Position numbers and translations under genes: made by a program
The notes under the pieces: generated by a model
Seen by the model: only the letters and a program-made list of their open reading frames with translations
What the model was told of the DNA's origin: nothing
Database searches by the model: none
Shown here: one piece after another, positions 53,711 to 62,450 of the stretch
Layout of the letters: every line of letters begins with the position of its first letter
Position numbering within the stretch: position 1 is the first letter of the stretch
NCBI RefSeq assembly: GCF_000300255.2
Contig: NC_020913.1
Span: 1 to 64,000 of the forward strand
DNA: 64,000 nt
DNA from: Candidatus Methanomethylophilus alvi Mx1201
Lineage (GTDB): Archaea > Thermoplasmatota > Thermoplasmata > Methanomassiliicoccales > Methanomethylophilaceae
Direction: 5' to 3'

Positions 53711-53878
53711 TCAAGGTCCGCAGAACCCGCAGTTGGGGCATTTGTAGGGGACGCTCTGATCGCGGCACTGCTCGCATCTTCCGATCTCGACTTCCCCGCA
53801 CTTGGGGCACTTGAAGAAGGTGTTGCCGTGGCCGATAAGTCTCTTCCCGCAGGAGGAGCAAATCTTGTCTGTTGCCAT
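53711..53878 (-). CDS. Small zinc-ribbon protein (HVO_2753-like) linked to EF-1beta
   Basis: This 55-residue protein is made of two zinc-binding ribbons: CSSCGKR with CPKCGEV, and CEQCRDQ with CPNCGFCG. It is conserved next to the EF-1beta gene in many euryarchaea, and a role near translation is inferred from that linkage. TATA-like TTTAATATAAGC lies about 20-30 bases before the ATG, so the mRNA has a very short leader. It precedes ef1b by 9 bases. Confidence 0.9.
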   Translation of the reverse strand: MATDKICSSCGKRLIGHGNTFFKCPKCGEVEIGRCEQCRDQSVPYKCPNCGFCGP

Positions 53879-53957
53879 AGTCGGACGGATAACCCTGCTT
53901 ATATTAAAAAATGAGGGTGCCGAAATGCTTTTTAAGGCGTCTCCTGTAGAGAGCCGT

Positions 53958-54830
53958 ATGAAGACCCATGCCGATTGTGCATCGTGCCTTATGAAGCGTG
54001 TCCTGTTCCAGGCACGCCTGGCCGATAATGGGACGGAGTTCGCCGCCGTACAGGCCGGGGTCAGGGAGTATGCGAGGCTCATGTCCCCGGACATAAGTTC
54101 CGCGGAGATCGCCACCCATGTCCATTCCGCCGCCTATGCGGCCATGGGGGTCTCCGACCCTTATCTGGATATGAAATTGGAGGCCGACCGGGTCGCCGAG
54201 AAGTATGTGCCAGATGCACAGAGTTTCATAGATTCGTCCGAGGACAGGTTCGCAGCCGCGGTCAGGGTGTCCATCGTGGGGAACATAATGGATTTCGGCA
54301 TGGGCATCGCCATAGACAGCCCGGACGAGTTCGGAAGGATGTTCCAGTCCCTTCTGGACCAAGGGGTCGGATCCGACCAGACCGAGGAGCTGAGAAGGCT
54401 CGTGGAAGGCTGTGAGACGGTCCTCTACGCCTTCGATAACTGTGGGGAGGACCAGTTCGACAGGCTTCTCATCAGGGAGATCAGGGCCATGGGCAAGAGG
54501 GTCGTAGGCGTGGTCAGAGGGGCACCTATACTCAACGACGTGTCTCTGGACGATGCGCTCCGTATCGGGATGGACAGGGAATTGGACAGGATCGTCTCCA
54601 CAGGCGGATTCTGTGTAGGATTCTCGGAAGGTCTGATGAAGGAAGACCTGAAGGAGGAGATGGGCAGGGCAGGGGTCCTGATAGCCAAGGGCATGGCCAA
54701 TTACGAGTCCCTGTCCGATATGGAGGTCCCCCTGCCGGTGGCCTACCTGCTCCGGGCCAAGTGTCTGCCGGTGGCCTCATCGCTGGATGTGCCAGTAGGT
54801 ACGAACGTGGTCAGGGTGGAATACCGCTGA
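53958..54830 (+). CDS. DUF89 family metal-dependent phosphatase-like protein
   Basis: This 290-residue protein matches archaeal DUF89 (damage-control phosphatase/ARMT1-like fold). It has MKTHADCASCLMKRVLFQAR at the N terminus with the archaeal CxxC, VRVSIVGNIMDFGMGIAI, VLYAFDNCGEDQFDRLLIRE (the aspartate/asparagine metal site) and FLLRAKC-like C terminus VAYLLRAKCLPVASSLDVPV. Family members hydrolyse phosphorylated or damaged metabolites; the natural substrate here is unknown. It holds one exact decamer copy (54205) and one near copy (54786). Confidence 0.87.
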   Translation: MKTHADCASCLMKRVLFQARLADNGTEFAAVQAGVREYARLMSPDISSAEIATHVHSAAYAAMGVSDPYLDMKLEADRVAEKYVPDAQSFIDSSEDRFAAAVRVSIVGNIMDFGMGIAIDSPDEFGRMFQSLLDQGVGSDQTEELRRLVEGCETVLYAFDNCGEDQFDRLLIREIRAMGKRVVGVVRGAPILNDVSLDDALRIGMDRELDRIVSTGGFCVGFSEGLMKEDLKEEMGRAGVLIAKGMANYESLSDMEVPLPVAYLLRAKCLPVASSLDVPVGTNVVRVEYR

Positions 54831-54856
54831 CCGTTCCCGTTTAATAGGGGTATGTT

Positions 54857-55900
54857 ATGCTCGGCGATATGTCGTCCGAAGTACGGCAGGCCGTCATCAT
54901 GGTCGGGGGCAAAGGCACCCGTCTCCTGCCACTCACGCTCACGCGTCCGAAGCCGGCGATGCCAGTGTTGGACAAACCGTTCCTGAAGTACCTCATAGAG
55001 TCCATGGCGGATGCCGGGATAGAGGAGATCTTCCTCGCCTGCGGATACAAATCCGATGTCCTGGCACATGCCATAGGGGACGGGAGCGACATGGGAGTCC
55101 GCATAATCTACTCGGACGAGGACACGCCTCTGGGGACCGGAGGGGCGATAAAGAGATTGGAAGACAGGCTGGACCCCGTGTTCCTGGCGGCCAACGGGGA
55201 CACCCTGACCTCTGTGGACATAGCCGCCCAGATAAGGGAGCATTTCGAATCGGGGGCGGTCGTCACGGATTCCTTATCCGAGGTCGACGACCCGAGTCAG
55301 GCAGGAGTGGTCCGTATCGACGGGGACGGCAGGATCCTGGAATTCCAGGATAAGCCGAAGAGGGAGGAGGCGTGCTCCAACCTGGTGAATTCCGGCGTAT
55401 ACGTGGTCGATAAGAAAGTCTTGGGGTATATCCCGAAGGACACCTTCTACGATTTCTCGAAGGACCTGTTCCCTCTTCTCATCGAGAAGGGGGAGAGGTT
55501 GCAGGGCCACATGGCCAAAGGGATATGGGTGGATATAGGCCGTCCCCACGACCTCATCAGGATGAATCTGGTCATGGCGGACCGTCTTTACAGGGGGCAC
55601 GATTGGTCGGATTCGGCCGAGGACTCGGTATTGGACGGTACGGTGTATCTCGGGGACGGCACCGTCGTAAGGTCCTCCAAAGTGTCCGAATCCGTTATAT
55701 CCAAAGGATGCGATGTGTTTTCCTCAGAAATATCAGGTTCATTCATGATGAATGGTTGTAATATCACAAACGCATATGTGGAAAACTCCATTTTGGGAGA
55801 AGGTTGTATACTTAAGGAAGGTTGCAAGGTAACTAATTCCGTTCTGAGGGACGGTACAGTAGTGGATGTGAATCAGAGCATTGACAGATTGGTGGGATGA
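54857..55900 (+). CDS. Sugar-1-phosphate nucleotidyltransferase (HddC/ManC-like), first gene of the heptose cluster
   Basis: This enzyme activates a sugar-1-phosphate with NTP. The 347-residue protein has the pyrophosphorylase signature IMVGGKGTRLLPLTLTRPKP near residue 14, YSDEDTPLGTGGAIKRL near 90, FLAANGDTLTSVDI (metal-binding Asp) and a C-terminal left-handed beta helix (about 260-347). Because hddA, gmhB and gmhA follow with overlapping frames, the substrate is probably D-glycero-D-manno-heptose-1-phosphate; mannose-1-phosphate is the alternative. Confidence 0.85.
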   Translation: MLGDMSSEVRQAVIMVGGKGTRLLPLTLTRPKPAMPVLDKPFLKYLIESMADAGIEEIFLACGYKSDVLAHAIGDGSDMGVRIIYSDEDTPLGTGGAIKRLEDRLDPVFLAANGDTLTSVDIAAQIREHFESGAVVTDSLSEVDDPSQAGVVRIDGDGRILEFQDKPKREEACSNLVNSGVYVVDKKVLGYIPKDTFYDFSKDLFPLLIEKGERLQGHMAKGIWVDIGRPHDLIRMNLVMADRLYRGHDWSDSAEDSVLDGTVYLGDGTVVRSSKVSESVISKGCDVFSSEISGSFMMNGCNITNAYVENSILGEGCILKEGCKVTNSVLRDGTVVDVNQSIDRLVG

Positions 55901-56916
55901 AAATGGTCGAGATAATAAGGTCAAGGGCTCCTCTCCGTATAGGGTTAGCCGGAGGTGGAACCGATGTAGACCCGTATGCATCGGAAAAAGGCGGATACGT
56001 GTTCAATACTACGATTAATAAATATGCGTATAGCACCCTTACTCCGAGGAAGGACCACAACATGAATGTCACGTCCATGTACTATGGGAGGTACAGGGCG
56101 CCGCTGGACGACGGACCTCTTCCCTTGGACGGAAACATGGATCTCATCAAGGCCGTGGCCAATTATTTCGAGGTGAAGGACGGGTTCGACCTCAGTATCC
56201 GTTCCGACGTTCCCGCCGGTTCCGGACTCGGCGGGTCGTCCACTATGATCGTCTCCATGATCGGTGCGATGGTCAACTGGTTGGATGTGGACATGTCTAA
56301 AATGGAGATGGCCGGTCTTGCATATCATCTCGAAAGGGAGGTCATCGGTCTCAAGGGAGGGAAGCAGGATCAATATGCGGCCGTGTTCGGCGGTTTCAAT
56401 TCTATAAAGATCGATAAGAACGGGCTCGCCATTCTGCCGGCCAGAATCTCCCAGGATATAATAAACGAATTACAATGCCGTTCTGTAGTATGTTTCACCG
56501 GGATGACCCATGATTCCGCATCCATTATCGGTACGCAGATTAAATCGTACAAGGAAGGGAAGAACGACGAGGCCCTCGATAAGGCCAAGGAGATTGCCAT
56601 CAGGATGCGTACTGCTCTGAGGCACGGGGATATCGATGAGGCCGGCCGTCTTCTTGGAGAATCCTGGGAGTTTAAGAAAAAATTCTCGGATAAGGTATCT
56701 AATTCCGAAATCGATAATCTCTATGATCTGGCGATGAGAAACGGAGCCATAGGAGGAAAAGTATCGGGTGCCGGCGGTGGAGGTTTCATGTATTTTATCA
56801 CTAAGTATGATAAGAAACCCCAGCTTTCCAAGATCCTTCAGGATGCGGGAGCCCAGGTCACAGACATACAGTTCGAACCCGAAGGCGTCATCTCTTGGAG
56901 AAGCAGGCATGACTGA
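55897..56916 (+). CDS. hddA: D-glycero-D-manno-heptose 7-phosphate kinase (GHMP family, HddA-like)
   Basis: This enzyme phosphorylates the anomeric carbon of heptose 7-phosphate to give the 1,7-bisphosphate. The 339-residue GHMP kinase has the substrate segment RSRAPLRIGLAGGGTDVDPY, the P-loop-like motif DVPAGSGLGGSSTMIVSMIG near residue 103, KGGKQDQYAAVFGGFN near 152 and the C-terminal KVSGAGGGGFMYF near 285. These are typical of HddA and fucokinase relatives. It overlaps the genes on both sides, which supports one pathway. Confidence 0.85.
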   Translation: MKMVEIIRSRAPLRIGLAGGGTDVDPYASEKGGYVFNTTINKYAYSTLTPRKDHNMNVTSMYYGRYRAPLDDGPLPLDGNMDLIKAVANYFEVKDGFDLSIRSDVPAGSGLGGSSTMIVSMIGAMVNWLDVDMSKMEMAGLAYHLEREVIGLKGGKQDQYAAVFGGFNSIKIDKNGLAILPARISQDIINELQCRSVVCFTGMTHDSASIIGTQIKSYKEGKNDEALDKAKEIAIRMRTALRHGDIDEAGRLLGESWEFKKKFSDKVSNSEIDNLYDLAMRNGAIGGKVSGAGGGGFMYFITKYDKKPQLSKILQDAGAQVTDIQFEPEGVISWRSRHD

Positions 56917-57415
56917 GGGGCGGGCCGCCGTATTGGTGGACAGGGACGATACATTATGTCCCGACGTCCCCCATAACGGGGACCCTGCCAAGATGCACGT
57001 GTTTCCATATGTCCCGGAAGCAGTCAGGAGACTCAACGATGCAGGATTTCTCGTCCTGGTCGTGACGAACCAATCCGGCATAGGGCGCGGAATGTACACC
57101 GTGGACGACATGATGGCCGTCAATGCCGAGATGGAGCGGCAGATCGCAGTCGGAGGAGGAAGGATAGACGACGTATTCTTCTGTCCGCACCGTCCTGACG
57201 AGGCGTGCGATTGCCGTAAGCCGAAGGTCGGTATGGGTCTGCAGGCCATACGGAAGTACGGATTGGACGTGTCCAGATGCTACATGGTCGGGGACAAGGA
57301 CAAGGACGTGCAGTTCGGGGAAAGCCTCGGCATCAAGAGCTATCAGGTATCTGGCACATTCACTTTCGCCGATGCGGTCGACGAGATCTTACGTGATTTC
57401 CGTAATGGGAATTGA
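56909..57415 (+). CDS. gmhB: D-glycero-D-manno-heptose 1,7-bisphosphate phosphatase (GmhB)
   Basis: This HAD-family phosphatase removes the 7-phosphate. The 168-residue protein has the nucleophile motif AVLVDRDDTLCPD, VVTNQSGIGRGMYT, the zinc-binding CPHRPDEACDCRKPKVGM typical of GmhB and histidinol phosphatases, and MVGDKDKDVQFGESLG. One difference from the consensus is DRDDT in place of DRDGT. It starts 8 bases before the hddA stop. The decamer TCTGGCACAT occurs near its 3' end (57350). Confidence 0.9.
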   Translation: MTEGRAAVLVDRDDTLCPDVPHNGDPAKMHVFPYVPEAVRRLNDAGFLVLVVTNQSGIGRGMYTVDDMMAVNAEMERQIAVGGGRIDDVFFCPHRPDEACDCRKPKVGMGLQAIRKYGLDVSRCYMVGDKDKDVQFGESLGIKSYQVSGTFTFADAVDEILRDFRNGN

Positions 57416-57488
57416 CCCGCATACAGTTATTATATCCCAACCGTCATGTCTGTGATGAGATTCGGTATTTCCCGGAAAGTGGGGTTCC

Positions 57489-58151
57489 ATGAAAGCTAAA
57501 GTCCAGAGTTCGGAGCAGATCAGAGAGGAGCTTTTTCAGAGATATCCCTGTCTGACCTTCTGCGGAAAGGAGATCGACGAGGCATACAGGCTCATATCAG
57601 AATGCTACCGGAAGGATGGGAAGTTGCTTCTGGCCGGTAACGGAGGAAGTGCCGCCGACAGCGACCATTTCACCGGCGAGATGACCAAATCCTTCAGATT
57701 CAGCCGTGCTCTCGACAGAGGGTTCGAAGAGAACCTCGTGGACCTGTACGGGGACGAGGGGAAGGAGTTGGCGGAGAACCTGGAAGGCGGACTCATGGCG
57801 ATACCGCTGACGCAGTTCGCCGCCGCCAACACCGCATTCATGAACGACGTCAGTCCGGAGTCTGCATTCGCACAGCTCGTTCAGACGTTCGGAAGGAAGG
57901 AGGATGTCTTCGTAGGGATCTCCACTTCCGGGAATTCCAAGAACATAGTGAAGGCACTTATGGCCGCCAAGGCCCGCGGTGTGAGGACCATATGTCTCAC
58001 CGGCAAGACCGGAGGCAGATGTAAGGATCTATGCGACATCTGCATATGTGTCCCCGAGACGGAGACGTTCAAGGTCCAGGAGCTCCATCTTCCGGTGTAT
58101 CACGCCCTGTGTTCGATGGTGGAGGCCGACCTGTTCGAGTCCAAGGTCTGA
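57489..58151 (+). CDS. gmhA: Phosphoheptose isomerase (GmhA)
   Basis: This SIS-domain enzyme converts sedoheptulose 7-phosphate to D-glycero-D-manno-heptose 7-phosphate. The 220-residue protein has LLAGNGGSAADSDHFTGEMT near residue 43, AAANTAFMNDVSPESAFAQL near 100, VFVGISTSGNSKNIVKALMA near 140 and the metal/active-site histidine in QELHLPVYHALCSMVE. It is longer than E. coli GmhA but carries the key residues. A TATA-like TTATTATATCCC (about 57425) suggests it can also be transcribed alone. Confidence 0.9.
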   Translation: MKAKVQSSEQIREELFQRYPCLTFCGKEIDEAYRLISECYRKDGKLLLAGNGGSAADSDHFTGEMTKSFRFSRALDRGFEENLVDLYGDEGKELAENLEGGLMAIPLTQFAAANTAFMNDVSPESAFAQLVQTFGRKEDVFVGISTSGNSKNIVKALMAAKARGVRTICLTGKTGGRCKDLCDICICVPETETFKVQELHLPVYHALCSMVEADLFESKV

Positions 58152-58229
58152 TGTGCAGTAGACGATTGTCGCGTTTTTTACTCTAAATATAAGTAAGACG
58201 AGACCATAGCGGACGACAGAGTGACACAC

Positions 58230-58592
58230 ATGTATGTCATATCCTTGATCGTCAAGAACGAGTTCGGCGTCATGCAAAGGGTCATGGGCGAATTCACCCG
58301 CAACAAGATCAACGTCGAGACCATCGTCGTTGGTAAATGCGAAGTCCCAGGCAAGTCCAGAATGGTCCTCTCGGTCATCGATAAAGGAGAGGCGGAGCTT
58401 GCCATGGGCAGGCTGCAGAAACTGCAGGATGTCTACGGTGCGGAACTGGTCCCCGAGTCCGGACAGTCCGCCTATGCGCTCATTTCGACTTCTAACGGCA
58501 ACGTCGGAGTGGTCGGAGGGTCTGATCAGGTCGAGGAGATCATAGCCCGTTCGGAGCCCGAGAAATACGTCAAGGCGCTCAATGCCCTCTGA
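58230..58592 (+). CDS. ACT-domain protein, acetolactate synthase small subunit-like
   Basis: This 120-residue protein has an N-terminal ACT domain (YVISLIVKNEFGVMQRVMGE, then NVETIVVGKCEVPGKSRMVL) and a second half of similar size. It resembles IlvH/IlvN regulatory subunits but is shorter than the usual 160 residues. ilvE follows 28 bases later, in line with control of branched-chain amino acid synthesis by valine. No large subunit ilvB is adjacent. GTG 58221 is an alternative start. TATA: CTCTAAATATAAG at 58180. Confidence 0.7.
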   Translation: MYVISLIVKNEFGVMQRVMGEFTRNKINVETIVVGKCEVPGKSRMVLSVIDKGEAELAMGRLQKLQDVYGAELVPESGQSAYALISTSNGNVGVVGGSDQVEEIIARSEPEKYVKALNAL

Positions 58593-58620
58593 AAGGTGTG
58601 CCAATACCGGAAGGATCCAC

Positions 58621-59547
58621 ATGGAAAAGTGCGAGAAGATTTGGTTTAACGGAAAGCTTGTCGATTGGAACGATGCGAAGGTCCACGTCCTGGCACATGC
58701 CTTGAACTATGGGACTGGGGTCTTCGAGGGGATAAGGGTCTACAACACTCCCAAGGGGCCCGCGATCTTCAGGCTCAAGGACCATGCCAAGAGGCTTGTC
58801 GACGGCTGCAAGATGATGGGTATCGACCTCGTCTTCGATGGTAAGGAATACACATACCAGATGGTCATGGACGCCATAAAGGAGGCCGTCCGTGCCAACA
58901 AGAACGTCGACTACGTCAAGCCCTGCATCTTCCTCAGCGGTGAAGAGGTCGGTCTCAACCCTGTCGGCGTCCCCGCATCCTTCGCCATCACCTGCATCAA
59001 CATGGGTGCGTATCTCGGTAAGAACGCCACTGCAGGCATCAAGCTCGTCACCTCGTCCTGGCAGAGGCCCGACTACCTATGCGGTCCCGCCGGGGCTAAG
59101 GTCAACGGTTCCTATGTCGCATCCTGTCTTGCCAAGAGGGAGGCCATCCGTCAGGGTGCCAACGAGGCCGTTATGCTGAACAAGGAGGGACACGTCGCCG
59201 AGTGCACCGGAGAGAACATCTTCATGTACAAATTCGGAAAGGTCTTCACCCCTTCCGTCGCAGAGGGCATCCTCCAGGGTGTCACCAGGGCATCCATCAT
59301 CCAGATCGCCAAGGACCTCGGATACGAGGTCTGCGAGTGTCCCGTCACCAGGTTCCAGCTGACGACCGCCGATGAGGTCTGGCTTACCGGTACCGCCGCG
59401 GAAGTCGCCCCCGTCACCGAGATCGACGGCCGTACGGTCGGAGACGGGAAGCCCGGAGAGATCTCCGCGAAGATCCATCAGAAATTCTCCGACATCGCCA
59501 CCGGCAAGGACCACAAGTACGACGACTGGCTCGATTACGTCGAGTGA
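58621..59547 (+). CDS. ilvE: Branched-chain amino acid aminotransferase
   Basis: This PLP enzyme interconverts Leu, Ile or Val with their 2-oxo acids. The 308-residue fold-type IV protein has FNGKLVDWNDAKVHVLAHAL, YGTGVFEGIRVYNTPKG, the catalytic lysine in CGPAGAKVNGSYVASCLAKR near residue 160, EAVMLNKEGHVAECTGENIF and LTGTAAEVAPVTEIDGR. ATG 58621 gives the normal family length; the upstream frame from 58582 overlaps the ACT gene. Confidence 0.95.
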   Translation: MEKCEKIWFNGKLVDWNDAKVHVLAHALNYGTGVFEGIRVYNTPKGPAIFRLKDHAKRLVDGCKMMGIDLVFDGKEYTYQMVMDAIKEAVRANKNVDYVKPCIFLSGEEVGLNPVGVPASFAITCINMGAYLGKNATAGIKLVTSSWQRPDYLCGPAGAKVNGSYVASCLAKREAIRQGANEAVMLNKEGHVAECTGENIFMYKFGKVFTPSVAEGILQGVTRASIIQIAKDLGYEVCECPVTRFQLTTADEVWLTGTAAEVAPVTEIDGRTVGDGKPGEISAKIHQKFSDIATGKDHKYDDWLDYVE

Positions 59548-59556
59548 AACTTCTCA

Positions 59557-59572
59557 AGGGCCGAAAGGCCCT
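59557..59572. terminator. Bidirectional hairpin between ilvE and the glycosyltransferase gene
   Basis: AGGGCC and GGCCCT form a perfect 6-bp stem with a GAAA tetraloop, followed by TGTTTTAAAA. It lies between convergent genes and can serve both. Confidence 0.7.
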
Positions 59573-59593
59573 GTTTTAAAATGAATTTCGGGT

Positions 59594-60355
59594 TTATTTT
59601 CTCTCTTTAGGATACATTTCGTAGTAATCGATGTGGTATATCTTACAGAGGAATTTGGCAAGCGATCTGCCGAATCCCCATAGTTGATGGAACGTCATGA
59701 TCGGGACTTTGGGGTTGATGTGGGATTCTCCTTCCGCACGTGTTCCGAAATCGTATTCGGAGTATGCTATCTTCACCTTTCTGTCCGAGTATTTCATCAG
59801 ATCCATGAGGACCTTCCATCCTTTGTATTCGAAGGTGTCCCAGCAACCTTCTATGACGGGTCTGAATACATCGCACCTTACGGCGAAGAGACCGCTCATG
59901 AAATCCTTGGTGGTCTGTTTTCCATGGAGTTTGAAGAATACTTTGCAGAACAGTTCGACAGCTTCGGAGCCGAAAGCCCTCTTGAACCCCATGGACATCC
60001 TGCTCGTCCTGACCCCTACACACAGATCTGCTCCATCTTCCATTTTTTTGTATATTCCTTCTAGGGCTGATATGGGGTGCTGGAAATCGCAGTCCATACA
60101 GAGAGCATAATCCGTATCCGCTATGGCAAAACCCTCCATGACGGAGGCCGCAAGTCCCCTTTCCTATTCTCTGACATAGATGGTCGTCAGCGGATCGTTA
60201 AGTTCCCTGACGAGGTCTATCGTGCCGTCGGTGGAACCATCGTCCATGAAGACGATTTTGAATTCAGGGTAAGCCTCTCTGATGGCCTTTGCCATGTTGA
60301 CGACGTTGCCTTTCTCGTTGTATGTGGGGATGACCACGGTGAGGGTTCCTGCCAT
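59594..60355 (-). CDS. Family 2 glycosyltransferase (dolichol-phosphate mannosyltransferase-like) with an in-frame UAG
   Basis: One continuous frame from ATG 60355 to TAA 59594 is broken only by a TAG at 60164-60166 (codon 64). Before it lie AGTLTVVIPTYNEKGNVVNM and KIVFMDDGSTDGTIDLVREL, the GT-A nucleotide site. After it lie ERGLAASVMEGFAIADTDYA and the metal motif CMDCDFQHP, so neither half is complete alone. The 253-codon total fits Dpm1-like enzymes. The UAG falls in the variable spot before the RGLxxxVxxGF motif. Readthrough or pyrrolysine insertion is plausible; a point mutation is the alternative. Confidence 0.75.
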
Positions 60356-60408
60356 CTGTTCGCCTTCCAGTATATGGACTAATGGGTAGGGCTATTTATA
60401 CGGAGCGA

Positions 60409-61029
60409 TTAATCTTCATTTTCAGGCGGTTGTTTTTCATCTAATCCGTGGCGTTTCTTTATTACAAACGACATTATCATGCTGACTGCTATTACCACGA
60501 CGATCATGATTATCATGAACAGTTGTGCCTGGTCGCTGTTGAAGAAGTCAAGGAACATGTTGCTGAGAAGCATGATGATCCCATACTTCAGGACACACCC
60601 GAGTACGATGTAGAACATCGATTTCTTGAGATCCCATTTGGCAATGGCTATGAATGCACCGGCGAACGGTATCATCGGGGCTATTCTATTCAGGAGAAGA
60701 AGTCTTTCATCCCCCATTACCAAGAATTTAGTGTAAGTATCAACGAGTTTCTCGATCTTCTTGGGAATTCTTATGTGTTTTACCACATAGTACAGGGATA
60801 GTATCCCTACCAATTCTGCCAGGATTGCCACCAGTAGGAGTTCGCAACCAAAAACTATCGGAGTATTATGCTCTGCTCCGGCCATGAATCCGAGTATAAA
60901 GAATAACTCGGGGAGGGTCGGTACGAGAAGGGCGTCCAATAAGAAGATCAGGAAGATGCACAGGAGCACACCTAGGTCTCCGTTGTCTCCGAATAGATCG
61001 TAGATGATCTGACCGATATTGGTGCTCAT
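60409..61029 (-). CDS. DedA-like (SNARE-associated/VTT) membrane protein
   Basis: This 206-residue protein has about five membrane segments, and the VTT-type core is visible: LFFILGFMAGAEHNTPIVFG, then the motif around LLLLNRIAPMIPFAGAFIAI (the conserved R and P region) and KSMFYIVLGCVLKYGIIMLL. DedA proteins act as lipid scramblases or undecaprenyl/polyprenyl-phosphate carriers, which would suit a glycan-assembly neighbourhood. The C terminus is charged (KKRHGLDEKQPPENED). It lies upstream of the UAG-containing glycosyltransferase gene on the same strand. Confidence 0.75.
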   Translation of the reverse strand: MSTNIGQIIYDLFGDNGDLGVLLCIFLIFLLDALLVPTLPELFFILGFMAGAEHNTPIVFGCELLLVAILAELVGILSLYYVVKHIRIPKKIEKLVDTYTKFLVMGDERLLLLNRIAPMIPFAGAFIAIAKWDLKKSMFYIVLGCVLKYGIIMLLSNMFLDFFNSDQAQLFMIIMIVVVIAVSMIMSFVIKKRHGLDEKQPPENED

Positions 61030-61175
61030 GTTGTTCCCTGTCTATTCGGAATAGTGTGAGCTATTATATTTTAATCTGCATCGGTCATCTGTTCAATTTT
61101 CTTTTTGTCAAAAGAACTGTTGGTATTATCACGTACATTGATATCTAATAAGTGGGTTGTTTTAAAGGAACAGGA

Positions 61176-62426
61176 ATGAAGTCTTTTTTGGACATGGGTG
61201 ATTTTTCCGAGCGCAATGTGCTAATGCTAGGTATGTTGATACTGGCACTGCTTTATTGCATATATGGTTTAGATTGTGCCACGAGTGACGTCATAGTGTT
61301 CTATGAGATTTCTGAGAAATTTCTGGGCGGAGAGATTCCATACAGGGATTTCTCTACAGGGTACCCTCCCTTGTCTTTGATATTCTTTATGTTTCCAAGA
61401 CTGTTTACTTCCGATATAAACACGTATGCGGCCATATTCGCAGCTGTAAATACGGTCATGTTTTTCATGACCCTATATTGTCTTGTGAAAATATGCAGTA
61501 TGCGCAATATCAACAGAACAGTGGTTTCGGTATTGTTTCTGCTCATGGTGAGCTTATATTATGAGGCGGCGATAAGGAAATTTGATGCATCCGTGGGGTT
61601 ATTCGTTGTTTTGTCAATCTTTTTATTCCTGAAGAGAAAATATTTCTGGGCCACTACTGCGGCTTTTGCAGGAGCAATGATTAAAATTGCCCCCGCTCTT
61701 TTAATCCCAGTTTTCTTAATAATATCAATTAGATGCAAGGAGTGTAGAAAAGGGGTTCTTGCTTCTACAGCTTTATGTGCAATTATTGTGTTGTTTGCCG
61801 TTACAGTCTTGGTCATCGCAGGATTTGATATTGGTGCAATAACTCAATTCATAGAATCAAATTCTAATCGGGGCTTCCACCAGGAGAGCACAGTTGCAGC
61901 GGTGGCGATGCTTATTGCCAAATTTGGAGGGCCACCGTTCTCGATGGTTGAATCCAACTATACATATGATGTGTCGGCGCCGTTGTGTGATGCGCTGGTC
62001 GATATATGGACATATGTAATGATCATTGCTGTAATTCTAGTTCTAATGATAATCGCCTATGCCGTATCGAAAAAAGGGGTGGGGGAAACGGGCGAGGAGC
62101 AACTCAAGATGATTGTAGCAGGCACATTGGCCACCATGATCGTCTTTTTACTGTTTAGTAAGGTATTCTCGACACAGTTTATTCTATGGATTTATCCTTT
62201 GATTGTCCTTTTTGCAGGATATCGCAATCGTTGCGGAACAATTGTAGTTTGCGTCTTGTCAGTGGCAATGGTTCTTCTCTCGACAAGTTATCTCGGAAAT
62301 CACAACGTCTGGATTCTTCTTCTCCGCGACAGCATTCTCGCAGTTTTTCTTTTTGAATCTATGAAGTATGTTTTATTTAGAGAGTGGTCTTTCAAATATG
62401 TTCAATTCAATAAGTGTGAACCTTAA
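61176..62426 (+). CDS. Multi-span membrane glycosyltransferase-like protein
   Basis: A 416-residue protein with about ten membrane helices. The first extracytoplasmic loop, EKFLGGEIPYRDFSTGYPPL, is the GYPPL/YPPL motif seen in GT-C (DUF2029/GT87-type) polyprenyl-phosphate-sugar transferases. Base composition is lower in GC than in the upstream genes, which suggests transfer. ATG 61176 is preceded by AAAGGAACAGGA; an upstream GTG 61152 is possible. The donor and acceptor are unknown. Confidence 0.75.
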   Translation: MKSFLDMGDFSERNVLMLGMLILALLYCIYGLDCATSDVIVFYEISEKFLGGEIPYRDFSTGYPPLSLIFFMFPRLFTSDINTYAAIFAAVNTVMFFMTLYCLVKICSMRNINRTVVSVLFLLMVSLYYEAAIRKFDASVGLFVVLSIFLFLKRKYFWATTAAFAGAMIKIAPALLIPVFLIISIRCKECRKGVLASTALCAIIVLFAVTVLVIAGFDIGAITQFIESNSNRGFHQESTVAAVAMLIAKFGGPPFSMVESNYTYDVSAPLCDALVDIWTYVMIIAVILVLMIIAYAVSKKGVGETGEEQLKMIVAGTLATMIVFLLFSKVFSTQFILWIYPLIVLFAGYRNRCGTIVVCVLSVAMVLLSTSYLGNHNVWILLLRDSILAVFLFESMKYVLFREWSFKYVQFNKCEP

Positions 62427-62450
62427 ACTATTGTTCTGGGTGTATGAGAT

